Assembly (NCBI GenBank): GCA_018287875.1
Contig: JAGVVL010000025.1
Location: 1,488,001-1,552,000, forward strand
DNA length: 64,000 nt
Direction of reading: 5' to 3'
From: Nigrospora sphaerica
Taxonomy: Eukaryota; Ascomycota; Sordariomycetes; Amphisphaeriales; Apiosporaceae
Part shown: piece by piece, positions 35,401-47,876 of the stretch
Position numbering within the stretch: the stretch's first letter is position 1
How the letters are laid out: every line of letters begins with the position of its first letter
The notes under the pieces: generated by a model
What the model saw: the letters and a program-made list of their open reading frames with translations, nothing else
What the model was told of the DNA's origin: nothing
Databases searched by the model: none
Translations under genes and position numbers: made by a program

Positions 35401-38400
35401 TCTTGGGGATTTCTGAGCACCAGCTTGCTTTCAAATCCATACCTTTGAAGAGTCTAGTAAGTAACACTATGTGACGCACCCAAAAATCACATACTCCAAC
35501 AAGGGGTGGAACTTACCAGGTGCCGGCATCCTGGTCAGGGTCCACCTCGGCACGTGAAGACATTGATTGAAGATATCCTCTCCTGTTAACATAGAATCGA
35601 AGACCCATTCGTTTGAGTTCGACACTAATTGGAAATTGGCGAGGTTGGTACACCAACAGGTGTGCCCGCTCTTCGAACTGGCCAAGGATCCGGTTCACAC
35701 GGCCGAAAAGGTCGCTGTATGGGTCTATGAGAGCATCTCCAGACCCTTTGGGCGAGCGACGGGTACAGGCGAAGGTGTTCAGGTCCAGTACCCAGCCTGC
35801 TTTCTGACTGGACCACATGTTTGCATGAGGAAGGATTTCCAGCTTATTGGTGTCGATGTCCCTGGGGGTTATCAGCATTGCATCTTGAAGACGGCGTCGT
35901 GACATACAGCCAATGGAAACAGCGTTCAAGTAGTGACAAGGGCAAGTCAACACCGACTGATGAGTTTTCGAAAATGCCACGTGGAATGAGTTCTTGCAAG
36001 ATGGAGCCCTTCCGACGGCGTATCACCGTGATCCCCTTATCATAGCCCACGTGTGTCTGCCAGCCGTTCACCATGACAGTCAAAGCTGGGCCCGTCAGTC
36101 AGTGCGATTGTCACATGGGTGAGCCTAAATTCATTAATCTCACCGTGAGACATTCCCGGCATATCTGAGGGAAACTGCATAAGGCTCTGATTGCCAAAAA
36201 GCTCGGTCAAGATGGCGAAGCCGGTGGTGTCTGTTGGTAATCGCTATGTAAAGAGTTAGCACGATCATTCTGCGTGCAGCACAAGGTATCCAGAGAGTCG
36301 ACTTACTCCCATTGGCTGGCCATCAACTAGTAAGAGCCCATGAATGTAATGGTAGTCCACTGTCTGAAACCCTTCGTCATCGGATCTGTCTAGCTTGAGA
36401 CGCATCCAAGGGTAAACTTGCACGTCGTGGACCTCGACCACACTGGACTGCCGTGCAGGCCATATCGAATTCAAAGCAGCGAGAAAGTCCTCGGCTTGGT
36501 CGTGCAAGAGAATCACCGGCAGAATATCTTTCACCTCCGCCATCATGCGAAGATCGCGCACGATAGCATTCCTCACCAAAGTTGGAAGCTCTTCAATCTT
36601 TTCCGGCACGTTGTCATGGACCGCAATGCACGCCTCGACGAAGGTGCTCAGTGCAGTCTGTTTAGCCGACATGATGCGGACGAAACAAGCCCGCTTGCAG
36701 AGAAGTGCCGCCTTGAGGAGAAAGAGTTGTATGTTTTGAGCTGTGTTGGGATTTGCAGCTTGACGCGCTTCGGTCTGAAGCTTTCGCATCCACATCAAGG
36801 TGGTCTCTCTTGCTTGATCGAGAAGCGACTCGGCAGCTTCGGTTTGCTCTTCCATTCCCACTTGAGCTCCAGTGATTTCCAACACTCGCCAACAGATAGT
36901 GATGATGACGTTCATCAAATTTGACTCTCTCCAATTGGATGCGACAGATTCGAGCCTTCGCTTGAGCTGGGCAAGAAGGGCTTGACAGAATCCTGGATCC
37001 GTCAGAGCTGAGTGGACAGCACCCAATATTTCATGTTTTTCCTCCGAAGGACCAAGTTGTGAAGTGAGGTGATTGATCAAGACGACTGCCGACTCGGTCG
37101 AGAAGTTCACATTTGAGGAAGCCAACTCTGACAACAGCGTCAACCACCTGCGGCTCCTGCCTGAGAGGAGGTATTGGAAGGCCATGAACTCGTGGGTGTT
37201 TAGGCCCGGAGGACAAGACATCTGGCTTGCCACAATCTCATACGATGTCGGCCCATCGCCATCCACGGAAAGGTTGGCCGTGTTGACCATGGGCGCGAAG
37301 GGAGACGAAGGTGAGAGCTCCACACGGCATTGATGGGTAAAACTGGGCTTCATTCGTATCCGCCCCGGCCATGACTGAGTGAAGCTGTCGTAGTAGGAAA
37401 TATGCAATGCGTTCGGCCGACAAACTTGAGACAAATCTACTGGGAAGGGCAGTGTGGCGTAATGTGTCATCAAAACTATGTAGTGACTTGTCAGTGTTGA
37501 AGTCAGACACAGGCCTAGACGTTTTTAGACTCACATGACTTGGACGTGGATGCCAATGACAAAGATCCCACGGAGGATTGGAAGCGGCAAAGTTGCGGGT
37601 CGTTGCGAAAGTACTCATGAAGCAGGACTTTCGGCTTGGTGGCTGCATCTTGTGGCTCGCTGCCGAGTTTGACGGCAATAGCCCAGGTGGCATCTCGGTA
37701 GCTCGAAAACGCTTTGGGGCAAGCCAGCTCAAACACGACTGCCTTGCTCAAAGTATCCGCAGAAGGTAGTGGCTCCTCAAATCCTTGGATCACCATTCGG
37801 TTCCTTTGGCGAGTTAGCTGACACTTGGGGCACCGTCTGTGATCGTGGGTTGGACCGAAGGTCGTGTTCGTGGGTTGGAGGTAAAGGCAAGTTCCCGCCT
37901 CGATTTTTTGAGTGAGTCGGTGGTACTCGGCATTCTTTGAATCCCACTCTTTTTCCTTCTGTTGCCGTTGCTCATCAGCAGCTGCTTGGATATCGCGCCG
38001 AAGGGAACGGAGTTTCTCAGCGTCTTCAGACTCATCGAAATATTTCTCGGCAAAGCAGTCTTTGCTGGGGTTATCAAAGACAGTCATTTGGCTGATGCAA
38101 TGGTCCAAGCGATTCTGCAGCCATTTTTCCACTTTTCTTGCCCGTCTCATGTCCTCGTATCGGGGGAGGTGCAGGACGTTCAGCATCCGAGGGTGGAACA
38201 AGGGGCGAAAATAGGCAAGGTGGGGGAACCGGATGCAGGCATTCTCGTCCAACTCCCTCCACATCTCCATTGCCAGTAATAGCATCTGCGATCTTGCTTC
38301 AGTATCGGCATCGTACCGGCCGCCAACTTGGTTGATGTATTGCATGATTGCATCGCGCAAAGTGGTGCAGTTCGCATCTGCGTCAGCTGCTCGACCGACC

Positions 38401-39784
38401 ATCGTACTGATGGTACATCTTGCCTTCTCTTCAAGCTCAAACATGTGCAGGTACCCGTTGAGGAATTTTTGCACGTGCGCTTTCGAGCTTGGCGGTTCCG
38501 GGTTTCTGGAGTCTTGTCTGGTTCTATCGAGATGAGAGAACCTGTATTGGACGGCCGAAAGATAACTGCGACTCGCCAGAAGTCTCAAGGTCCGGTCTTC
38601 GACGCGAGCTTTGCGAGGAAGCCTCGGTACCGCCTTCCGCATGTGCAAGTACTTCTCCTCGCCCCATTCTCGGTCGACTCGAGACGAAAACTCTGCAGTC
38701 GTATCACCGAATCGGGTTGTCAGGATCTCGAAGAGGTGATCGGCATCAAGTCGCAAATGGGGAGGCATCTCCTCCACGTCTCTGTGGAGCTTGAAGATGC
38801 GGCGACATAGCTTTTGCTTGATGAAGAGCTGGTTCTCTAGGTTAAGAAAAGACTTTGATCTGCTGAGGAGGATGTCGAGAACCGTGCAGATGAAAAGCTT
38901 GTACTGGATTCTGCCGGCGTGGTCGCCGAGGGCCATGGCAAGGTACCGGGCGAGGGAAACTCGAAGGATCAGCCAGTAAGGCAGACGCCGGAAGGGGAGG
39001 TCGGCGTCGGACCACAGGACGTCGTCCTTGACCCGTTTCCGGAGCAGCTTCGGGGAAACACGTGTGCCGTTGGCCTCGAGGAGGGCGGCGAGAAGCGACG
39101 TGATGATTGATGGGTCTCGAGTGTCACGATTCTCCCATACCTGCGTTCCTGCCTTTGTGATATACTCGTAGTTCTTGGTGCACTCAGCCGAAGCTTGCTC
39201 GAGATATGTCGCCAGCCTCTCCAGAAAGGCATCTTCGAAAAGCGTAGCCAAGGGCAGCTTGACGGCAATGCCGGGGAAGTCCCACACAAGAGCACCCTTT
39301 GTGGCCATGACAGCTTCGCGTTTTGCCGAAGTTTCAAACATCTCGAACACAACCGAGGCCTGGCCTTCATCGCTGTTTCCAGATGTCAGGAATTTGAAGT
39401 GCACCGGCTGCTGGCCGAGGGGTGGACCTACTGGAGACGGTGTACCAGGATGGCGGCATTTTGCGCCGCAACGTGCAGGATGACGAAATCATCGGTCGCC
39501 TTGAGCTCGCGTAGCTGCGAGTAGACTTGCTCCCGATCCAGCCTGCCGCCGAAGTTGGTAGCTTTGGCGGTTTGCAGTGCGTTGCGGATCTTGTCCCAGG
39601 CACAGTATGCGCGGCGGTTAGGGCCCTGGTTATTCAGCATGACGGCCGAAGCAGCCCCAAGATGCTTGAGGAGGAGCACCTCGAGGGACGCAAGATTGGG
39701 GTCCTGTCGCTGGGGCAGGCGGGGAGGAAATGCGAGGTGATAGAATAAGGCCCTTTGAAGCTCGCCGCCCGACGCAGCAGCCAT
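29456..39784 (-). CDS. Giant DUF6606/DUF3638/DUF3645-type protein with helicase-like motifs
   Basis: About 3270 codons in nine exons: 39784-39446, 39407-37535, 37475-36307, 36243-36144, 36085-35908, 35861-35517, 35442-35114, 35015 to about 33220, and about 33139 to 29456. All joins keep frame. The family is fungal/protist, often annotated as OTU-type ubiquitin thioesterase relatives by domain databases, and its function is not established. The N-terminal DUF6606 part shows the ALLEANGTRVSPKLLRKRVKDDVLW segment. In the last exon, MNMGQGKSSVVVPM (around 32970) resembles a Walker A loop, ILDESDHILA a Walker B, followed by YLDEAHTRGTDLHF and QAAMRLRQLG, all as in DUF3638. A basic/acidic low-complexity tail ends the protein. 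Intron 1 is only 38 nt, and the last intron has two possible forms (33219-33140 or 33208-33159). The ATG at 39784 starts MAAASGGELQRALFYHLAFP, as expected for the family. Confidence 0.85.
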
Positions 39785-42700
39785 GGCAGGCGACTGTAAC
39801 AGAAGCTGATGAATTTTTTTGGGCCTGGAGGGTTCGGAGTGGAGGAAGGCTTGATGGCAATAGAGGAAAGGGTGAAGGCAGTAGAGGAAAGAGTAATGGC
39901 AGTCAAGGAAAGCGTGACGACGCCGGAGGATTGGGTTATGGGGGGGGGAGGTTGTGATCGAGGACAGCGATAAATACTTCAGTGTGTTTGCATGCACGCC
40001 GTCACACCAAGATGCTTGGCTTCCAAGCCTTGATTGGCTTCTCGCGGGGCCGTGCAATGCGGCGATGGATGACGTGGCACACTCGCACTTGCAGTCGCCC
40101 TTCTTCCGCTGAGGATGGCAAAGATGGATGTTTTTCTTGAGTGAGCTGGTTGTTTGATTGAAAAGCCGAGAAGGTAAGGGTGGCTGGACGGGGAGGGGAG
40201 GAGCCGGCGCCAGGTGCCAGTGGTGGGAGACTGCAGGCCAAACGGATTTGCACTTTCATCCCAGATAATCTTACCGATGTACTTGAAGGCACTAGGCAGC
40301 CCGTACTGTGACCAGAAAGGTTACTTGAGTACTTAGGTACCTCCCTATCTAGGTATTTCCCATGGAAAGGGCTGTAATGGGGGATAAAGGGAGATAAAAA
40401 AGTGATGGGTAGATCCGTTGATATGATAGGTTCCCGGCAGCCAGGCCAACCGAGTTCCTGGTTCTTTTGAGAAGAGGTACCTCAGTTACCTCCAGTTGGA
40501 GTAAAGTGTGAGTGTTTCCCCATAGAGCCTATATTCTAGGAAATGTTTCTGCTATGCCATTTGGAACTTGAGATGAAGTACTAAGGAACCTAGCACCTAT
40601 CCCTCAAAGGGTCTATCATCATACAAGTTTTAGTAGGGAGCCACGTTAAATGCTGCCCTTGGGGCACTCTACCTGGCTATTAAGTCATCCTTAATGCAGA
40701 CAAAGTCAGCAACAGTTCTATCTTATGAAAAGAAAATACTGAGCAAAACTTCCCATACCGTATGGCACTTACAATGCACTGTGACTTGAAGAAAAAGGCC
40801 TCATGCTGCTCTCTTCCCACCTCACCCCAGCTGGCAGCTATCTTACAGCAGTCTTGGCCCAAGAAGCAAGCAATACGTCGAAACTTTTGGCTCAGAAGCC
40901 TGTGAAAAAAAGACAACAAGAAGAAGAAGGCTACCTAGCTCACTGCTGGTGCTTCCCAGTGAAGCTGTGCGGTCTCGGAGATAGGTAAGCCCCCTATCTC
41001 ACCAAGGCCTAAGAAAACTAGATATAAGTGCGGCTGGCAACTCAGTCATTTGGAACATAGCAAAATAGGTCAGAAGGCCTCAGATTATTTATTACCTATC
41101 AAAAACACCTCCGCAAGTGGTCTCAATCTGTGAAACGCTGAGATCTTAATGCATCGTCTAAAAAATAGAAGTACCGTGGTAACATATCAAGATGTAGTTT
41201 CTACGAGCCTGTTAGGATACCTTAAATACTATTCACGTATATTTAGGTGTGGGAATGGTCTAGCTACGAGGATCATGGGTTTAAATCTCTTAAATCATGT
41301 AAGTAATTTTTATGTTCTGATACGTGACAAACTTGGCGGACCTGCCAATCCAGGGCAGCTATCAAGGCCCTACCACCTGGCAAGGGGTATCCGTGCGTTC
41401 CGAGTGAATTGAACAGCAGCGCCGCCAGCGCCACAGCAGATACTTCTGCTACCTAGGACCGCCAGGGCAGCACCAAAAGCCGGATACGGTGAGGGTTCGG
41501 GATTTGAGCACAACCTCTATCTTGACGATACGAAGGTTCATAGCCCATTACAACACCATTGAGAAAAAGAATACAGCTGGCAAGGTGCGACTTTTGGGAA
41601 CGCCACCGCCTGTTTGATAGCAACAAAGGGAAAGTGGACGTGACGATGTTTGAGACAATTCCGGACCAGCGGCGAAGAGCATTTTCATGCACGAGCTCAT
41701 ACAGAGCTTTACGGGCCGAGCCAGAGGAGACCCATGTATGCGTACTTACCTAGGTAGCGTGAGGCGCCCAGCACCGCTTGGCAGTGGGATTGTAAGGCAA
41801 GAATAGAGTTTTTGTCTAAATAAGCGCTTATGTTTGTGGACAGGAGTCCCAACGAAACGCTAATGACCTGAATTAACCCCCGAAATTGCCACTTTGAGCT
41901 TTCAAACACGCATGATTGGCCCTGTCTCGAGCTATACGCGATCTACTCAATTTAGAACTCAATCAAGACAAGCTAACTCCAGCTGGGCAAAACAGATACG
42001 CTTGGCTGGTGGCCTTGTAGCAACAAGGCAACGACACCGTCTTATTCCGGAATTCTTACTTGCTTGATGTGGGTAAGCCAGTTGACAGTCGGACAAGGAA
42101 ATACACTTTGTACACTGGCTCCTTCGGCCGTGGTACGGCGGCGTCTCATCTCCCGGGTTAGGCGGCATTTTCTACTCCGATATCATGAAGCCACCCACAT
42201 GTCCACAACGTTTGTCGCTCTGAAAGACAGCCTCACTATATAATCCGCGAGGAAATTTATTCTACCTGCCACGTCAGCACCGATCTCGTGGTAAACACAA
42301 GCTATGAAGGGGCTGTCGTTCTACAGGCGCGTATGCTCCCATATCACGGCTGGCATCAGGTGCCTATAGCGGCATTTGTGGCGCAATGGCCATAATAAGC
42401 TTCTGGGATGGGCTCAGAGACGATGGTACATAGATGAACTATTCAGCACAGTCCCTTCTGTATTCTGCTCTAATATGCGCTTTAAGCCATCATGATACCC
42501 AGGCTGCTCCCACCACCATTTCTTCCTAGTTCCAGCAGCCCATGGCCATCCGTGTTCGTTGGGCTTTTATCAAGGTGCTTGAATGGCCCTCAGCGCCGTC
42601 GCCGTCGCACTAAACGGGGCCGTGCCTGCGACCCTACTCGTCCGCAGCGTGAGATCGTCGTCGTCGCGCGGCGCGTAGACCATGATGTAGCTCCGGACCA

Positions 42701-45700
42701 AACACTAGCCTTTCCAAGGCGCTCTATATTCTTTTCTTTATGTATTCTCATGTATGGGACGTTTGGCGGAACGACCGCTTCGGTTTCTGAACTTTTCATG
42801 GACACGACGGGCGCTGCTCTTGTTTTATCCAGCCCTCATGTGACCTCGTTTCTCAAGCTATTCTTTTCTATCTTTATACGCCACTACGTGTATTCCATCA
42901 TTTGTACTCATGTCATAGCTTACTATAGCATTGGCGCTTTCTGAGGCTACGGCGTGCTTGCTTAGGAACTTGCGTATTGAGCTTGCATCTCCCGGCTTGC
43001 CCTTGAACATGTTTGCTTCTAAATGTGTTTGGACTAGAATATATACTATTGTGTATGAAACACAGAGTATACAAACTAAAAGCAACTAAGATGACAGTAG
43101 GGGTTGACTCCTATATCTTAAAACTCATCCAGACGAGCGTATTACAGATCAGTTGCTTGTGGTACTGGGATTCGTTCCTTTTGTATCGAGGTAATGTTTC
43201 CTCAGTTAATAGTCACCAAAGGACCAATATATTACTAGAGCCTTTGATTTGACATAGCTGTATCCGCTTACACCTATGCATTGAATTTCGCAGACATTCG
43301 GCTCCAAGCTTTAGTGTTGCCACGGTGGGCCATCTGGACCTCAGGTTACGTATTCTTGTACAAGCCTGAGACAGAAGCTGATGTACGGGGTCTCCGATCT
43401 ACTGTCGGAGTAATTTAGGTGGCTAACCATTGTCAAGGAAATACTTCCTGTGCTCGCAACTCGTAACACATGGCTGGATGTAGAGGGCTTTCTTTTGACA
43501 TCGGCTGTCACACGCAGCCGTTGCCTCTTAGCGGGAGCGTCTGCGTCGCCAGCGCTGAAAAGAGACTGGGGGAAACGGCCAAGAGTATTGATTAGTATTC
43601 AAGAGTACCAAGGCAGCGAAGCACAAATCAAGCCTTCTGGCTCCCTTTCCCGGCGGATTACGGCAAACAGCCTTGGTAATCCCTGGCCTTCCGGGCCAAT
43701 GCCGCCGGGTAATGCGGCCCGGCCCTGCCGTTCCTTTCAGCCCGAAGCCTCTGAAGTCAGGCCCGGTGTGCTCAAGCTGTCCAGGTACGGGCTCCTTTCC
43801 CCCGCAATTTCTTCCCCCTTGGCATTTGAGGCTTCGCGCTGGCCCTGCAGTGTTGAGCACCTGCCCGAGCCGGCCGGGTGAAGGCGTGACCCCCAAGTAC
43901 TCCCTCGCCGGCCCTACGCGTGCAGACGCCGGCGAAGCCCATAATAGGCGTGCTGGACGCTCATTTGCGGGGTATGCAGGCAATCCTGACCGATCTCGTG
44001 CCGCGCAAAGTAGGCCCGTTCAAGAGCGACGCCGCCGAGAAGTAACAGACCGTCCCCCGTCTTAAGCGTCCCGGCCCCCCGCCCGAAAAGCCCACGGTGG
44101 CGAAGCAAGGCAGAAAGAATCCCTTGAGAAAGGGCCGACGTGAACCACCGGGCATGGCAGCCTGGATGGTGGATGACCCACAAGTATATCCTCTTCGCAA
44201 CGCGCCGGAAACCGCGCCGGGGGGCACAGCCAGACCGACGCAGGGAGAGGCAGTTTGAACCACCCCGTTACGGAATCACGAACCGACCTACGGGCTACGG
44301 GGGGGGGGGGAGACGGATCACCGACGAGCCACGGCGGCCGCTCGAACCACGCGCATCGCCCCCGCGCGCGCGCTCTCTCTCTCGCGCCACATTCCCACTC
44401 TATTTCTCTCTCCTTGCCGCCAGCTAGTGACCAGTGCAAGGGGAGGAAGCGGGATGTGACCGAGCCACCCTCCCCTCCGTGGCCCTGATGTCACACAGCC
44501 CGCAGCTTCCGCCGAGCGCGCAACCACCCGGCCGTGCGCGCCCGCCCGCGAGCCGAACACCTCCTTTGCCCCTCCACGTAGGTACCTGCTGCCCGGTTAA
44601 TTCCCCGATAGCGAATCCGAGCGTAGGGCCGTGCGGAATAGCAGAGCTTTAGGGGACTAAGGGCCTTGACCGGGGAGCCGGGGAGATCAGGGAGGGTAAA
44701 AAGCGCAGCCAATATCCGACCAAGAGTTGGTTCTCTACACAACGCAACTTCTATTCGTCAGATAATGCGAGCGCGCATGTGTTTGTGCTTATGTGAGTGT
44801 GTGCTTATGGCAGCAGTGGAAAGTGGTTTTCTCAGGGGGTGGCAAATCCCACGTTTCGCATGGCACCCACCAATTCAGGGGGGGGGGGGGGGCAAGCGGG
44901 GCCTAGGCGAACGAGAGAGAATGTCACATCCCGTTCTAGGCCTGGAATGGGTCAAAGACCGATTTCCCCCCTCAACTTGTGTATCCTCTCGCCCCGACGG
45001 CAAGGTGGGTAATAGGTCTTTCATGCGCAAAGTGTTACAGATGGCCGTTGCCTTTTGCATAAGGGCGCACACCCGCGTCGCGGCACCTAAAAATCGGGCC
45101 ACGTGTCGCCTGGTATCCGTTACTGTGGATAGCGAGCAGTCTTCACTTCCCAGGAGCTTGCATTCAAGTCGCCGAATATATGTGGTCCGTACCGTCTACG
45201 ACCCTCCGATGCCTTAGGTGGGACGTTGCCACATCAAAATAAAGCGCCGACAACCGCGCCAAGTCGCTGTGCCGCATGTGGGCAGCGTGTTCTCATGCTG
45301 TTCTACTGGGAATTCAGGTGGTTCGGCAAGACTTCGCAAAGTGAAAATGTAGACGGCAATTGCCGCTTCGTTGATTTGATGTATAAGCGTCTATATACCC
45401 ATGTCTTCAATCAAGGGTTGTCTTTCATTAAGAAGCCTGCCGGCCGTCTCGTTGTCCCCCAGGGTCGACCATGCTCCATGGATTGCCAAAACAGGTGGCA
45501 AAGAAACAGCCTCTTGGCCAAGCCCAAGACATAACTGGTTGACCATCAACCGTACACAGCGGGTAGTAGTGGCAATTACAGCGTATTGGGTATCTCGTGC
45601 TTGATGATGCGTTGCTCAAAATGGGATGGGCCCGGCTCGCGCGCGAAGATGGGCGGCGGCTCCCGGCAGTCGGATAAGGGTCGACGATGAGAGAAGTGAA

Positions 45701-45875
45701 GAGTTGTGAAGCGAGCGCGTGCGTACCCTCGGACCGTTCCCAAAGAACCAACCAATGCACTGAAAACCACAACTCCGAGGCGCCCTGGTGTGTAACCCAT
45801 CTTCGTATCGCCGTGACAAAACGCCGTAATGAATTCGTTGCAGTATGAAACATGTAAATCCTCCCTTCTTCTCGC
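39785..45875. other. Gene-free stretch, 6.1 kb, partly AT-rich
   Basis: This is the longest non-coding stretch in the window. About 40300-43400 is clearly AT-richer than the genes, with only short frames; 43450-45200 is GC-rich with G homopolymers (44289-44300 and about 44878-44892). A basic, Arg-rich frame at 42492-42944 and its reverse show nothing recognisable. No terminal repeats, transposase, reverse transcriptase or RNA gene could be supported. The flanking parts should hold the promoter of the giant gene (left) and the 3' flank of LCB2 (right). Confidence 0.5.
44878..44892. repeat. G homopolymer, about 15 bp
   Basis: An uninterrupted poly-G tract in intergenic DNA. Similar tracts occur at about 9866, 44289, 48029 and 61157. 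Confidence 0.85.
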
Positions 45876-47876
45876 TTATCGCAGGCGACGCTTGCAGTCG
45901 GCGGCGCCGTTGGCAATGACGTCTTCCAGGGACCAGCGGGGAGGTGACAGGTCCTTCTCCAGACCGTTCTCCTTAAGCCACTGGTCCTCCGTCTCGGGCA
46001 GAACGCCGGGGGGCAGTTTCTGGCCACCGGCGATACCGGTAGAGAAGCGAAGCTGGAGGATGTCACCAACCTCGACGCAGGCCGCCAAGAGCCGGTCGAG
46101 ATCGTCCTTGTTGTGAGCGGCGGAGATACAGAAGCGTACACGGGAGCTGATAAGCGGGGTAGCGGGATATCCAACGATAACGACCGAAATCTTGCGCTTC
46201 AACATCTCGTGACTGAAGGCCGACATCTTGGCGGGGTTGTACAGGGGCACCGGAACAATGGGAGAGTCATCGTGGCCGTAGACAATGAAGCCGAGACGCT
46301 TAAGTCCGAGACGCAGGTAGCGGGAGTTGAAGGCAATGCGCTGGAGACGCTCCTCACCCTGGCCGGGAACCAATTCGCCCGAGATGATCTTGAGGGAAGC
46401 GAGAATCTGCATGAGGACTGAGGGCGCAGGACACTCTCCCAACTGGGTGGCGGCGTTGGTAGCCTTGAGCTTGGCAATGATGTGCGGTTCGGCGGCGACG
46501 TAGCCACCGTTGGCACCAAAGGACTTGGTCAGGGTACCCATAAGCACGTCCACCTTGGCCGGGTCGACGCCGAAGTAGTCGCAGACACCACGTCCCTTGG
46601 GTCCGACAGCACCGACACTGTGGGCCTCGTCGACAAACAGGAAGAACTTGTACCGATCCTTCAGTTCCAAAAGGCCGGGCAGGTCGCACATGGTGCCCTC
46701 CATCGAGTACAGACCCTCGACAGCAACGAGAATCTTCTTCCAGGGGCGGTGAGTGCGGGGCTGACCCTGAGCGATGGCCTCGCGCAGTCGCTTCTCGAGA
46801 TCGGCCATGTCGTTGTGCTTGAAGGACCGGATGGCGGCGCCGGACAGTCTGGCTCCAATACGGATGGAGGCGTGGTTGAGCTCGTCGGAAATGATCAGGC
46901 AGCCCTTGGAGACGAGGGCGGGGAAGGAGCTGGCGTTGGTGACGAAACCCATGGAGAAAATCATGGCAGACGGCTTGCCGACGAAGGTAGCGATTTCACG
47001 CTCGACCTCATGGACCAGATCGGATGAGCCAATATCACCGCGGGGGCTGCAGAAGCTCAGGCCAAACTTGCGCACACACTCCTCGACGGCGTTGGCGCAG
47101 GGGCCCTCGGACTGGGCGAAACCCAGGTAGTTGTAGGAGCTCATGTTCAGGGTCTCGGTGCTGCCGCCGGTGTAGGTGTAAGAGGCATTGAAGTCGTCGC
47201 TCACGCGGTCCATGAGAGAGATGTAGCGTCCGGGGACGCCAGTGCTGGTGCGGGCGAAGCAGTCATCGATCCTCATCTTGAGTCTGCGCGTGTAGAAACT
47301 ATCAAAATCGTCGGTGAGAGGCGCGAAGCCATTTTGCGGCTGGATTGCCTTGTACATGGGCTTCTTGCTGAAGCGCTTGCCGAAGAAATCGCGCGTGTGG
47401 CCCAGCAGGATGAGCAGGAGGTAGCTGATGTAGGTGGTGAGGACGAAGTAGTAGGGAGGCTCGTCGATGACGGGCGCCCGCAGAGGCTCGCCGTGGTGCT
47501 GGCTCACGTGGCGGTGGCTGGGGTCGAGCAGAGGGCCAAACTGGGCATCGACACGCTTCTTGTGCTGAACCTCCTCGGACGAGGGAGGCTGGAAGAGCGT
47601 GGTGGGCTTCTCGTCCACATTGGTCTCGCCAGCCGTGGCGGTGGAGAGCGAAATGGAGGGCAGCGAGATACCGGCAGCGGTAATGGGAGGCGAGGCGGCG
47701 CTCTGCAGACCCGACAAGGCCTGCTGGGCCGTCATCTGGTCCTTGGGTTTCGGCGAGCTCGTGAAGAACTGCGTCAGGCGGTTGCCCTTGGACGTCGATT
47801 GCCGCCTCTCGGCAGCCTTCTCCGTCTGAGGCATGTTGGAAGAAGAGTTGTTGAAGGGGTTGCCGATTCGGGGCAT
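45876..47876 (-). CDS. LCB2: Serine palmitoyltransferase subunit 2 (LCB2)
   Basis: A single exon of 666 aa. The enzyme condenses L-serine with palmitoyl-CoA to 3-ketosphinganine, the first step of sphingolipid synthesis, as a heterodimer with LCB1 on the ER membrane. A membrane segment (PPYYFVLTTYISYLLLILLG) precedes the catalytic domain. The alpha-oxoamine synthase features follow in order: SSYNYLGFAQSEGPC, FCSPRGDIGSSDLVHEVE, DELNHASIRIGARLSG, VEGLYSMEGTMCDLP, FVDEAHSVGAVGPKGRG and the PLP-lysine motif GTLTKSFGANGGYV, whose Lys forms the Schiff base. The ATG at 47876 (MPRIGNPFNNSSSN) is chosen; the frame extends 19 codons further only through a GTG. The first ~130 residues are Ser/Pro-rich and likely cytosolic. 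The conserved catalytic part appears intact, so the gene is probably functional and essential. Confidence 0.96.
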   Translation of the reverse strand: MPRIGNPFNNSSSNMPQTEKAAERRQSTSKGNRLTQFFTSSPKPKDQMTAQQALSGLQSAASPPITAAGISLPSISLSTATAGETNVDEKPTTLFQPPSSEEVQHKKRVDAQFGPLLDPSHRHVSQHHGEPLRAPVIDEPPYYFVLTTYISYLLLILLGHTRDFFGKRFSKKPMYKAIQPQNGFAPLTDDFDSFYTRRLKMRIDDCFARTSTGVPGRYISLMDRVSDDFNASYTYTGGSTETLNMSSYNYLGFAQSEGPCANAVEECVRKFGLSFCSPRGDIGSSDLVHEVEREIATFVGKPSAMIFSMGFVTNASSFPALVSKGCLIISDELNHASIRIGARLSGAAIRSFKHNDMADLEKRLREAIAQGQPRTHRPWKKILVAVEGLYSMEGTMCDLPGLLELKDRYKFFLFVDEAHSVGAVGPKGRGVCDYFGVDPAKVDVLMGTLTKSFGANGGYVAAEPHIIAKLKATNAATQLGECPAPSVLMQILASLKIISGELVPGQGEERLQRIAFNSRYLRLGLKRLGFIVYGHDDSPIVPVPLYNPAKMSAFSHEMLKRKISVVIVGYPATPLISSRVRFCISAAHNKDDLDRLLAACVEVGDILQLRFSTGIAGGQKLPPGVLPETEDQWLKENGLEKDLSPPRWSLEDVIANGAADCKRRLR

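Noticed and set aside
41250..41300. tRNA-like pieces (GGTCTAGC, GGGTTTAAATC)
   Set aside because: The arms do not pair into a cloverleaf and the B-box differs from consensus.
42492..42944. Arg-rich frame suggesting a retroelement remnant
   Set aside because: No reverse transcriptase, integrase or zinc-knuckle motif and no flanking repeats could be found.
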